Source of the DNA: Consotaella salsifontis
GTDB taxonomy: Bacteria; Pseudomonadota; Alphaproteobacteria; Rhizobiales; Rhizobiaceae
NCBI RefSeq assembly: GCF_900167365.1
Contig: NZ_FUXL01000005.1
Location: forward strand, 62,001 to 126,000
Direction: 5' to 3'
Length of the DNA: 64,000 bases
Part shown: positions 1 through 9,600 of the stretch, in pieces
Numbering within the stretch: the first letter of the stretch is position 1
How the letters are laid out: the number at the start of each line of letters is the position of its first letter
Position numbers and translations under genes: made by a program
The notes under the pieces: model-generated
The model's database searches: none
What the model was told of the DNA's origin: nothing
Seen by the model: only the letters and a program-made list of their open reading frames with translations

Positions 1-1
1 C

Positions 2-1174
2 GAGGATCTGACGCCGATCGTGGAGCTGGAAAGCCGGCTTAATTCCCTGGTGCGGCTTCAGGGCGAGACGCTGGACTTCCTCAACGAGGCCGTCGCCGTG
101 TTCGGCCAGGACGGGCGGCTGCGCCTCTCCAACCCGGTCTTCGCCAAGACCTGGGGCCTCGGCGCCGACTTCGTCAAGGACAAGCCCCATATCCGGGCCA
201 TCGCCGACGAAGCGCGGATTTCGATCCTTGCGCCGGAGGAGGCGGAAGAGAGCATCGGCTGGGGCGATTTCGTACGCGCCGTCACGGCCTTCGACGAAGG
301 GCCGCGCGAGCCCGAGAGCGGCGAGTTCGAGCTGTCGGACGGCAGCGCCAAGATCTATTCCGTCGTTCCGCTGCCCAACGGGCAGACCATGCTGACCTTC
401 GTCGACGTGACCGACGCGCGCAAGGCCGAGCGAATGCTGCGCGAGAAGAACGAGGCGCTGCAGCAGGCCTATGAAATCAAGAACGATTTCGTGAAGCATG
501 TGAACTACGAGCTGCGCTCGCCGCTGACCAACATCATCGGTTTCTCGGCCCTGCTGCGCTCGGCCGATACCGGGCCGCTGAACACCCGCCAGAGCGAATA
601 TCTCGACTACATCTCGACCTCGACGTCGACCCTCCTCACCATCATCAACGACATTTTGGACCTGGCGACCATCGACGCCGGCATCATGGAGCTCGAGCTT
701 TCCGACGTCGATATCGCCAAGACCGTCGCCCATGCCACCGAGGCCATCCGCGACCGCCTGCGGGAGCATGACATCACCCTCAACGTCGACATCGATGCAG
801 CGGGGGAGACGTTCCGGGCCGACGGTCACCGGCTGACGCAGATCCTGTTCAATCTTCTGTCCAACGCGGTGAACTTCGCCCCCATTGGTTCCGAGGTCGA
901 CCTCAAGGGTTGGCGCGACGGCGATACGGTCGCCTTCTGCGTCGTCGATCGCGGACCGGGCATCGCCCCCCATCTCATCGCCAAGGTCTTCGATCGCTTC
1001 GAGGCCGATCCGGTCGGCGGGCGGCAGTCGGGCGCCGGCCTTGGCCTTTCCATCGTGAAGAGCTTCGTCGAGCTCCACCGGGGCAGCATCACCATCGAGC
1101 CGGGCAAGGAGGGTGGCACCGTTGTCACGTGCCGATTTCCCGCTGACGAGCCCAAGCGAGAGGCCGCCGAGTGA
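2..1174 (+). CDS. divL: DivL-like PAS sensor kinase with Tyr in place of the phosphoacceptor His (5' truncated by window edge)
   Basis: The frame is open to the window edge, so the true start lies upstream; about 390 residues are visible. They contain a PAS domain (roughly the first 130), a dimerisation helix and a complete HATPase domain with N box (LLSNAVNF), G1 (DRGPGIAP), F box (FDRF) and G2 (GAGLGLS). The H box reads FVKHVNYELRSPL: the position that is His in ordinary sensor kinases is Tyr (codon TAC at 506-508). That substitution is the known hallmark of DivL, the alphaproteobacterial regulator of the CckA-CtrA cell-cycle relay, so I infer a DivL orthologue; a generic degenerate kinase is the alternative. 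The stop overlaps the next start (GTGA), indicating coupling to tsaE. Confidence 0.75.
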   Translation, partial: EDLTPIVELESRLNSLVRLQGETLDFLNEAVAVFGQDGRLRLSNPVFAKTWGLGADFVKDKPHIRAIADEARISILAPEEAEESIGWGDFVRAVTAFDEGPREPESGEFELSDGSAKIYSVVPLPNGQTMLTFVDVTDARKAERMLREKNEALQQAYEIKNDFVKHVNYELRSPLTNIIGFSALLRSADTGPLNTRQSEYLDYISTSTSTLLTIINDILDLATIDAGIMELELSDVDIAKTVAHATEAIRDRLREHDITLNVDIDAAGETFRADGHRLTQILFNLLSNAVNFAPIGSEVDLKGWRDGDTVAFCVVDRGPGIAPHLIAKVFDRFEADPVGGRQSGAGLGLSIVKSFVELHRGSITIEPGKEGGTVVTCRFPADEPKREAAE

Positions 1175-2703
1175 CCCCGGTCGGAGCGAATGAGCCGACG
1201 CCGAATGCCGAGGCTATGATTCGCGAGCTCTTTCTTGCCGACGAAGCGGCAACCATGCGGCTTGGCGCCGACCTTGCCCTCGTCTTGAGAGCTGGGGATG
1301 TCGTCGCCCTGTCGGGGGATCTCGGTGCCGGGAAATCGACCCTTGCGCGGGCCCTGATCCGCGCGTTGGCGGGCGACCCCGACCTGGAGGTCCCCTCGCC
1401 CACCTACACTCTGGTTCAGTCCTACGACACGGCGCCACCGGCCTTCCATTTCGATCTCTACCGGCTCGCGGACCCTTCCGAGCTTGCCGAACTCGGCTTC
1501 GAGGAAGCCGCGGAAACCGGCATCGTCCTGTGCGAGTGGCCCGAGCAGGGCGGGGTCGAAAAAGGCGCCAACCTCTCGATTCGCCTGGAGGCGCCGGAGA
1601 GCGGCTGCCGCCGCGTGGGGCTTTCAGGCACAGCCGAGACCATCGGCCGCGTGGCGCGCTCGCTCGACCTGCGCGCCTTCCTTGCCCGCTCGGGCAATGG
1701 CGCGGCGCCGCGTCGGCGGCTGTTCGGCGATGCCTCTCCTCGCCGCTACGAGGCGGTCGCGGGCGCTGCCGGCCCGCTCGTGCTCATGGACGCGCCGGCC
1801 CTGCCCAAGGGGCCGCTGATCAGGCACGGGCGCACTTACAACGACATCGCCCACCGGGCGGAGACGATCGTGCCCTTCCTCGCCATCGCCAAAGCGCTGC
1901 GGCACGAGGGCTTTCACGCGCCCGCCATCCACGATTTCGATCTTGCCGAGGGGCTCGTGCTTCTCGAGGACCTCGGCCGCGATGGCCTGCTCGATGCCGA
2001 AGGCGAGCCGATCCCGGAGCGCTACGAAGCGGCGGTGCGTTGCCTCGCGGCCATCCACGGCCGATCCTGGCCGGATTCGGTCGAGGTCGCGCCGGACCTT
2101 CGCCACGAAATTCCCTCCTTCGATCGCGACGCGCTGACCATCGAGATCGAGCTCCTGATCGACTTCTATTTCCCGAGCTTCTTCGGCCGTCCGGCGCGCG
2201 ACGACGAGCGCCAGCGCTACCTCGACGTTTGGGGTCGGCTCTTCGATCACCTCGACGAAAGCGAGAAGAGCCTCCTCTTGCGCGACGTTCATTCCCCCAA
2301 TGTCCTCTGGTGCGAAGCTGCAGAGGGGATCGGAAAGGTCGGCCTCATCGACTTTCAGGACGCGATGATCGGCCCTTCGGCCTACGACGTCGCATCGCTC
2401 GCCCAGGACGCACGTGTCACGATCCCTGAGGAAATGGAGTTGCGCCTTCTCGACGCCTACGCCGAGGCGCGGCGCACGGCGGGCCGGTTCGACGAGGTCG
2501 CATTCCGCCGGGCCTATGCGATCACCGCCGCCCAGCGCGGCTCCAAGATCCTCGGCGGCTTCGTGAGAAGCAGTGAGCACGACGGCAAGTCCCAGTATCT
2601 TAGGCATATCCCCAGGATGAAGGCCTATCTTCGCCGAACACTCAAAGAGGAGGTTCTCAAGGAGCTCTCCAGCCTTTATGGCGAGTGGGGCCTCACCGCT
2701 TGA
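1171..2703 (+). CDS. tsaE: TsaE fused to an AmgK-like sugar/aminoglycoside phosphotransferase
   Basis: A 510-residue two-domain protein. Residues ~15-160 are TsaE, the ATPase of the threonylcarbamoyl-adenosine (t6A37) tRNA modification complex, with Walker A GDLGAGKS (K55) and the family motif SPTYTLVQ. Residues ~175-510 are an aminoglycoside phosphotransferase-type kinase resembling AmgK, the anomeric MurNAc/GlcNAc kinase of peptidoglycan recycling. Catalytic loop RDVHSPN (D372, N377) and DFQDA (D394) are present, although the first His of the usual HRDxH loop is Leu. The GTG start at 1171 overlaps the upstream stop. MurU follows directly and would use the kinase product, which supports the AmgK reading over an antibiotic kinase. 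The fusion is, to my knowledge, a rhizobial arrangement rather than an assembly error, since both halves are intact and in frame. Confidence 0.9.
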   Translation: MTPVGANEPTPNAEAMIRELFLADEAATMRLGADLALVLRAGDVVALSGDLGAGKSTLARALIRALAGDPDLEVPSPTYTLVQSYDTAPPAFHFDLYRLADPSELAELGFEEAAETGIVLCEWPEQGGVEKGANLSIRLEAPESGCRRVGLSGTAETIGRVARSLDLRAFLARSGNGAAPRRRLFGDASPRRYEAVAGAAGPLVLMDAPALPKGPLIRHGRTYNDIAHRAETIVPFLAIAKALRHEGFHAPAIHDFDLAEGLVLLEDLGRDGLLDAEGEPIPERYEAAVRCLAAIHGRSWPDSVEVAPDLRHEIPSFDRDALTIEIELLIDFYFPSFFGRPARDDERQRYLDVWGRLFDHLDESEKSLLLRDVHSPNVLWCEAAEGIGKVGLIDFQDAMIGPSAYDVASLAQDARVTIPEEMELRLLDAYAEARRTAGRFDEVAFRRAYAITAAQRGSKILGGFVRSSEHDGKSQYLRHIPRMKAYLRRTLKEEVLKELSSLYGEWGLTA

Positions 2704-2738
2704 AACGAGCGGACAAGGCGATTTCCCGGATCGATGAG

Positions 2739-3479
2739 ATGACGCGCGAACCAAACGAGAAATTCCGTCCCTCGACGGCGATGATGCTCGCCGCTGGGCT
2801 CGGCAAGCGAATGCGGCCGATTACCTCGACCATTCCAAAGCCTCTGATCGAGGTTGGACAGAAATCGCTGATCGACTATGGCCTCGATGCGCTGTCGCGC
2901 AACGGCGTCTCCAAGGTCGTGGTCAACGTCCACTACATGGCCGATCTGATGCAGGCGCATCTGAAGAAGCGCAAGGACATGGAGATCGTGGTCTCCGACG
3001 AGCGCGAGAAGCTGCTCGATTCGGGCGGCGGCATCGTCAAGGCCCTGCCGCTGCTCGGCGAGGAGCCCTTCTTCGTCATCAATGCCGACACCTTCTGGAT
3101 CGACGGCTATCGCGACAATCTCGATCTCCTGGCCGATCTCTGGGACCCGGAGAAGATGGATATCCTGCTACTCATCGCCACGATGGAGCAGGCGAGCGGC
3201 TACGAGGGACGCGGCGATTTCGCCATGGATGTCGAGGGTCGGCTGAAGCGCGTCAAGGAACGCACCATGTCGCCCTTCATCTATGCCGGGGCGGCGCTGT
3301 TCAAGCCCGAAGTCTTCGACGGCTATCAGGCCAATCCATTCTCGCTCAACCGCATCTTCGACACGGCGATCGATTCCGACCGCCTCTTCGGCGCCCGCCT
3401 CGACGGCCTCTGGATCACCGTCGGAACGCCGGAAGCCGTGCATATGGCGGAGGCGCGGCTGCGCTCCAGCGCCGCCTGA
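2739..3479 (+). CDS. murU: N-acetylmuramate-1-phosphate uridylyltransferase (MurU-type nucleotidyltransferase)
   Basis: A 246-residue sugar-phosphate nucleotidyltransferase with the N-terminal signature LAAGLGKRMRPIT, the substrate-binding segment SGGGIVKALPLL and the metal-binding INADTFW. In the cell-wall recycling bypass AmgK makes MurNAc-1-phosphate and MurU converts it to UDP-MurNAc; the kinase domain encoded just upstream makes that the best assignment. Mannose-1-phosphate guanylyltransferase is the usual over-annotation and cannot be excluded by motif alone. I chose ATG 2739; an in-frame GTG at 2685 would overlap the upstream gene by 19 bases and add 18 poorly conserved-looking residues. 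Confidence 0.85.
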   Translation: MTREPNEKFRPSTAMMLAAGLGKRMRPITSTIPKPLIEVGQKSLIDYGLDALSRNGVSKVVVNVHYMADLMQAHLKKRKDMEIVVSDEREKLLDSGGGIVKALPLLGEEPFFVINADTFWIDGYRDNLDLLADLWDPEKMDILLLIATMEQASGYEGRGDFAMDVEGRLKRVKERTMSPFIYAGAALFKPEVFDGYQANPFSLNRIFDTAIDSDRLFGARLDGLWITVGTPEAVHMAEARLRSSAA

Positions 3480-3550
3480 AACGGAACGCGCCGAGCGCCA
3501 TATCGGCGGATGAGGGTGTACCGGGCGGACCCATGCGGTAGATTGACCAC

Positions 3551-6500
3551 ATGCGTCCCCACCTCTTCTCGATTCCCCCCGGCGTGCCGTTCCTGAGAAC
3601 CCTCGCTGGGGCCCTTGCTTCCGGCGAGCTCGTTCCGGGCTTCAGCGCGGCGGGCGATCCGTTGGCTTTCGCCGCTGCGACGATCTTCGTGCCGACAAGG
3701 CGCGCGGCGCGCGTCCTGGCCGCCGAGATCGGCGCCGCTCTCGGCGGAGAGGCGGCGATCCTTCCCTCGATCCGGCTTCTGGGGGCGGTCGACGAGACGA
3801 GCCTGGTCTTCACCTCCGGCGCGCCCGACCTTTCGGCCACCATGGACGCCCTGGAGCGCCGGCTTCTCATCGCCCGGCTGGTGCGCCAGTGGAAATCGCA
3901 GATCTCGACCGAGACGATCCGCCTTCTGGCGAAGGAGGAGGTCGATCTGCCGGCCTCCTCGGCCGATGCGCTGTGGCTTTCGGGGGATCTTTGCGCGCTT
4001 CTCGACGAGGTCGAGGATCAGGCGATCGATCTTGCGCCGCTCGCCACCCTCGCGCCCGACCGGCTCGCCCATTGGTGGCAGCTGACCCTGACCTTCCTCC
4101 AGATCCTGACGAAGCACTGGCCCGAGGTGCTCGCCGAGCGCGGCGTGGTCGATGCCGCCCGCGCCCGCAACGCATGGCTTCGCGGCGAGGCGGAGCGGCT
4201 GACGCGCGACGGCGCGAGGGGGCCGGTGATCGTTGCCGGCTCAACCGCGACGGCGCCCGCGACACTCGCCTTTCTCAAGGCGGTCGCGCATCTGCCCAAC
4301 GGCGCGGTGGTTCTGCCGGGGCTCGACCGCGACCTGGACAGGAGCGCCTACGAGGCGATCGATCTTGCGCGCTCGGCGGCCGCGCCCGGCCACGCACAGT
4401 ACGGGCTGAAGCGCATCCTCGCCGCCCTTGGCGCGGAGCGGGATGAGGTCACGCATCTCGACGCCGCCCTGCCGCCATTGCTGCGGGCCCGAGAGCGGCT
4501 TGTCGCCGATGCGCTGCGCCCCGCCGAGACGACCGATGCCTGGGCCGGCGCCCTGCCCGAGGCCGGCGCGCTGGATGACCTCGCCCTGATCGAGGCCGGT
4601 GACGAGCGCGAAGAGGCGCTGGCGATCGCCGCCGCGCTGCGCACCGCGATTTCCAAGGACGGTACCAAGGCGGCACTGGTGACGCCGGACCGCAACCTCG
4701 CCCGACGAGTGGTCTCCGAGCTTTCGCGCTTCGGCATCGCCGCCAACGACTCGGCCGGACGGCCGCTGGCGGCGACGGCGCCGGGGACGCTCCTCATCCT
4801 GGCGGCGGAGGTGGCGCTTCAGCCGGGCGATCCCGTGCCGCTGCTGTCGCTCCTGAAGCACCCCCTCGCCCGCTTCGGCCTCTCGGCGGATGCGGCGCGG
4901 CGCGCCGCGCGCACCATCGAGATGATCGCCCTGCGCGGCGGGGCGGCTGTTGCCGATGTCGTCGGGCTCGCCGGCCTCTATGACAAGCGCCGCGCCGCAC
5001 TGGAAGAAGAGGGAGCACGCCCCGCGCGCCCCATTGCTCTCGTCTCGCATGAGGATCGAGATATGGCCGCCACGGTGGCGCGGGACGTCGAGGCGGCGCT
5101 CGCGCCTCTCACCGGCCTTCGCGCATCCGCGCCACAGGAAATCGCAGCCTTCGCCACGGCCGCGACCAAGGCGCTGGAGGCGCTCTGTCGCGACAGCGAG
5201 AGCGACGCTTCGAACCTTTATGCCGAGGAGGCGGGCACGGCCCTCGCCACGTTCCTCTCGGCGCTCGTCCATGCCCCGGAAACCCGCTTCTCCTTCGATC
5301 CCTTCGAGCTGCCCGACGTCCTGCGGGCCCTGATGGCGGGGGAAACGGTGAAGCCCCGCGGCGGCCTGTCCGCGCGCGTCTTCATTTGGGGCGCCCTGGA
5401 AGCGCGCCTTCAAAGCGTCGACACGGTGATCCTCGGAGGGCTCAACGAGGGCTCCTGGCCTGGGGCGGCGCGAAACGACGCCTTCCTGTCGCGCATCATG
5501 CGCACCGACCTCGCGCTCGACCCGCCGGAGCGGCGGATCGGCCTTGCGGCCCACGATTTCACCATGGCGCTCGGAGCAAGCCGCGCCATCCTCTCCCGCT
5601 CGTTGCGCTCGGGCGGCGCGCCCACCATCGCCTCGCGCTGGCTCCAGCGGTTGCTGACGATCGCCGGTCCTGACGGCGCGGCCGAGCTAAGGCAGGCGGG
5701 CGCTCCCTATCTGACTGCGGCCAGAACGCTCGACGAGCTGCCGCCGGAAAAGCACATGGAGCCTCCCGCGCCGCGTCCCCCCCTCGCCCAACGGCCGACG
5801 CGCTTTTCCGTGACGGAGGTCGAAACCCTCATCCGCGACCCTTACGCGGTCCATGCGCGGCGCATCCTGCGGCTCGAAAAGATGCCGCCCTTGATCCGCG
5901 ATCCCGGCGCAGCCGATCGCGGCAGTCTCTACCACCGCATCCTGGCGCGCTTCGTCATGGAGGGTGTCGCGCCCAGGGCGGACGACGCCGAAAGCCGGCT
6001 TATCGAGATCGCCCGCGAGGAGTTTCTCACCGAGGACCTGCCGGTAGAGGTCGAGGCCGTATGGTGGCCGCGCATGGAGGGGCTCGCCCGGCGCTTTCTC
6101 GAATGGGAGCGGGGAAGAGACGAGGCGGTGAAAGCGCGCCATGCCGAACTCGGTGGCTGGATCGAGCTTGCCGACATCGGGCTGACCCTCACGGGTTTCG
6201 CCGACCGCATCGATGAACTCAAGGACGGATCGCTGGAGCTGATCGACTTTAAGACGGGCACCGAGCCCTCGGCCAAACAGGCGCGCACGCTGCTCGCCCC
6301 GCAGCTTCCCCTGGAAGGGGCGATGGTCAAGCGCGGGGGCTTCAAGGGGCTCGAGGAGGGGCGGCGCGTCGCCGACCTCCTTTATGTTCGCCTGCGCGAG
6401 CGCGACTTCTATGACGAGCGCCTCTCGTTCGAGGACAAGAAGGCCGGCGTGGTGACCACGGCGGACGATCTCTCCGAGGCCGCGCTGGAGAAGCTGAAGG

Positions 6501-6649
6501 GCCTTCACGCCGCCTACCGCGACGAGAAGCGGCCCTATCTCGCACGCCAGCGCCCCTTCCGCGCGGGCGACTTTTCCGCCGACTACGACCACCTGTCGCG
6601 CGCCCGCGAATGGGCGGCGGGCGACGACGGCGCGGGAGATGGCGAATGA
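3551..6649 (+). CDS. addB: Double-strand break repair protein AddB
   Basis: A 1032-residue nuclease/inactive-helicase subunit of the AddAB recombination complex, the alphaproteobacterial counterpart of RecBCD. The N-terminal region is helicase-like (IFVPTRRAARVLA) but carries no Walker A. The C-terminal RecB-type nuclease domain has the catalytic ELIDFKTGT motif near residue 896. The cysteines that hold an iron-sulfur cluster in Firmicute AddB are not visible around the nuclease domain: DPYAVHARR stands where a Cys-containing motif would be expected. The stop overlaps the addA start as ATGA, so the two subunits are translationally coupled. Confidence 0.95.
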   Translation: MRPHLFSIPPGVPFLRTLAGALASGELVPGFSAAGDPLAFAAATIFVPTRRAARVLAAEIGAALGGEAAILPSIRLLGAVDETSLVFTSGAPDLSATMDALERRLLIARLVRQWKSQISTETIRLLAKEEVDLPASSADALWLSGDLCALLDEVEDQAIDLAPLATLAPDRLAHWWQLTLTFLQILTKHWPEVLAERGVVDAARARNAWLRGEAERLTRDGARGPVIVAGSTATAPATLAFLKAVAHLPNGAVVLPGLDRDLDRSAYEAIDLARSAAAPGHAQYGLKRILAALGAERDEVTHLDAALPPLLRARERLVADALRPAETTDAWAGALPEAGALDDLALIEAGDEREEALAIAAALRTAISKDGTKAALVTPDRNLARRVVSELSRFGIAANDSAGRPLAATAPGTLLILAAEVALQPGDPVPLLSLLKHPLARFGLSADAARRAARTIEMIALRGGAAVADVVGLAGLYDKRRAALEEEGARPARPIALVSHEDRDMAATVARDVEAALAPLTGLRASAPQEIAAFATAATKALEALCRDSESDASNLYAEEAGTALATFLSALVHAPETRFSFDPFELPDVLRALMAGETVKPRGGLSARVFIWGALEARLQSVDTVILGGLNEGSWPGAARNDAFLSRIMRTDLALDPPERRIGLAAHDFTMALGASRAILSRSLRSGGAPTIASRWLQRLLTIAGPDGAAELRQAGAPYLTAARTLDELPPEKHMEPPAPRPPLAQRPTRFSVTEVETLIRDPYAVHARRILRLEKMPPLIRDPGAADRGSLYHRILARFVMEGVAPRADDAESRLIEIAREEFLTEDLPVEVEAVWWPRMEGLARRFLEWERGRDEAVKARHAELGGWIELADIGLTLTGFADRIDELKDGSLELIDFKTGTEPSAKQARTLLAPQLPLEGAMVKRGGFKGLEEGRRVADLLYVRLRERDFYDERLSFEDKKAGVVTTADDLSEAALEKLKGLHAAYRDEKRPYLARQRPFRAGDFSADYDHLSRAREWAAGDDGAGDGE

Positions 6650-9600
6650 GCGGCTTTTCCGTTTCCGAAGCCACCCGGATGGCGCAGGGCACGGCCTCCG
6701 ATCCGCGCCTCTCCGTCTTCGTTTCGGCCAATGCCGGTTCCGGCAAGACCCATGTCTTGACCGAGCGCGTCGTGCGCCTGCTTCTGTCGGGCGCCGAGCC
6801 CGGCCGCATTCTCTGCCTGACCTATACGAAGGCGGCCGCCGCCGAAATGTCGAACCGCGTCTTCACGCGCCTCGCCGCCTGGGCGACGGCGGACGATGAG
6901 ACGTTGGCAAACGAACTGTCCCGTCTCGGGGAGGAGCCGGCGGTGGAGCGCCTCGCCGAGGCGCGGCGGCTCTTCGCCAAGGCGCTGGAAACGCCGGGCG
7001 GCCTCAAGATCCAGACCATCCATGCCTTCTGCGAGGCGATCCTCCACCAGTTCCCGCTGGAGGCCGGCGTTCCGGGACATTTCGAGGTGATGGAGAGCGC
7101 CGAGAGCGCGCTTCTGATCGCCGAGGCGCGGCGCATGCTCATCGGCGGGGCGACGCACGGCCTCGAAGAACAGAAGGACCTCTCCGAGGCCTTTGCCGAC
7201 GCGCTGTCGCTTGCCGGAGAGTTCGGGCTCGATCGCCTGATCTCCGAGATCGTGATGAAGCGGGATGCCATACGCCGCCACATGGAGGAGACGGGGGGAC
7301 TGGCGGGGGCGGTCGACTTTCTCGCCGAAGCGCTGGGGATAGACCCCGCCGAGAGCGAGGCGACGATCATCGCCGCCGCCTGCCCGGCTCCCAGCCTTGA
7401 CGACGATTTCTGCCGGAGCCTTTCCGTCGTCGCCAAGGCGAGCGACAAGGTGACGGACGCAAAGTTCCTCGCCCGCCTCGGCGCCTATCTCGAAGCAGGC
7501 GAGCCGGCGGCACGTTACGAGGCGCTCCTCGCCCTGCTCTTCAAGAAGGACGGCGACCCCTACAAGAGCCTTGCCACCAAGGCCGTCACAACCTTCCACG
7601 AGGACTTCCAGAATCGCATCGACCGCGCCGTCGAGCATCTTTCCGCCATTCGCGCGAAACTGGCGACGCTGAAGCTCTTCCGCGCCAGCCGGGCCGCGCT
7701 CGTCATCGCCGACCAGCTGGAGCGCGATTACGGCAACCTCAAGCGGCGGCGCGGGCGCCTCGACTTCGAGGATCTCATCGTGCGAACGGCCGATCTCCTG
7801 GCGCGCTCCGAGGCAGCCGACTGGGTTCACTTCAAGCTCGACAAGGGCCTCGACCACATCCTGGTCGACGAGGCGCAGGACACCAGCGCCCGCCAGTGGC
7901 AGGTGGTGCGCTCGCTGGTCGAGGAGTTCTTCACCGGACGCACCGCGCGCGAGGGCCTGCGCACGGTCTTTGCCGTGGGCGACGAAAAGCAGTCGATCTA
8001 CTCCTTCCAGGGCGCCCTCCCCGCCATGTTCGCCGACGAACGCCGGCGCATCGAGGAGCGGGCGCTGGCCTCGGGCCGCAAGTTTCGCCGTCTCGATCTG
8101 CACCAGTCGTTCCGCTCGGCCGCCGACGTGCTCTCCGCAGTCGATGCCGTGTTCGAGGACCCGGAGAACCGGCGCGGCCTGTCCTCGACGGGCGAGGCGC
8201 CGGCCCACCAGTCGGCGCGCTCCGAACCGGGGCTGGTGGAAGTCTGGCCGGTGGTCCAGGCGCAGCCCACGCTGGAATCGGAGGATTGGCTGAAGCCCGT
8301 CGACATCCAGCCGGACAGCGCACCGGTGAACGTGCTGGCCCGGCGCATCGCGTCGCAGATCGGTGCGTGGATGGGCGACCCCATCACCGTCAAGGGCAAG
8401 ACCCGCGCCCTCACCCCGGGCGACGTTCTCATCCTGGTCCGAAAGCGCTCCGCTTTCGTGGAGGCCATGGGCAAAGCTCTCAGGGACGCGAACCTGCCGG
8501 TGGCCGGCGCCGATCGCCTTGTCCTCACCGACCACATCGCCATCCAGGACCTGATGGCGCTCGGCCGGGTCGCGGCCAATGCCGAGGACGATCTCTCCCT
8601 TGCCGCCGTGCTGAAGAGCCCGCTCTTCGGCTTCTCTGATGATGAGCTGATGGCGCTCGCGCTTTCGCGAGGCCCTCGCGACGCGCTTTATCTGGCGCTG
8701 CGCCGCCTTGTCGGCTTCGAGGGGGAAAAGCGCCTGCCCGATTTCGTGGCGCAGGAAGCGCGAACGGCCCTGCGCGAGAAGGCGGCGCGGGCCTTCGACC
8801 GGCTGGAGCGCCAGAGAATGCGCGCCGGCTTCGAGGGGGTTTTCGCCTTCTATGCCCGCGTTCTCGGCCCCGAGGGCGGGCGCGCCAGCCTCGTGGCACG
8901 GCTCGGCAGTGACGCCGGCGAGGTGATCGACGCCTTTCTCGACCTCGCGCTTGCCGAGGAGACCAAGGCTCATGCCGGCCTCGACGCCTTTCTCGCCGAC
9001 ATCGAGGCGAACCCGCCCGAGATCAAGCGCGAAATGGAACATGGACGGGGCGAGGTGCGCATCATGACCACCCACGCCTCGAAGGGTCTGGAAGCTCCGG
9101 TCGTCTTTCTGGTCGATCCGGGCTCAGCCCCCTTCTCCCATTCGCACGGCGCCCGCCTGATGTCGTGGGAGGACATGCCGGGCCTTTATCCCGGTCAGGC
9201 GCCGGGCTTTCTCTGGCGCGCCGACAAGAGCCTGGAGACGAGCGCCATCGCCGCGCTCAAGGAGACCGAGCGCCTGCGCGCCGAGGAGGAATATCACCGC
9301 CTCCTCTATGTCGGCATGACACGCGCCGCCGACCGGCTGGTCGTCTGCGGCACGGCGGGCGTTCGCGGACCCAACGAGCAGTCCTGGCTTCAGCGGGTGC
9401 AGGCAAGCCTTGGCCCAAAATGCGAGGAAATTTGCGACGATGACGGCGCGGTGGTCGCGTGGCGCTTCGGCAAGCTCGCGGGCGGCGAAAAGATCGCCGC
9501 GCCTCAAACCCAGGTGGCCCAGCCAGCGGCGCTCGATCTTTCGCGGCTGCCGCCGGAGGCGCTGGCTCCTCGTCCGCTCACCCCGTCCTCGGCCGGCGCC

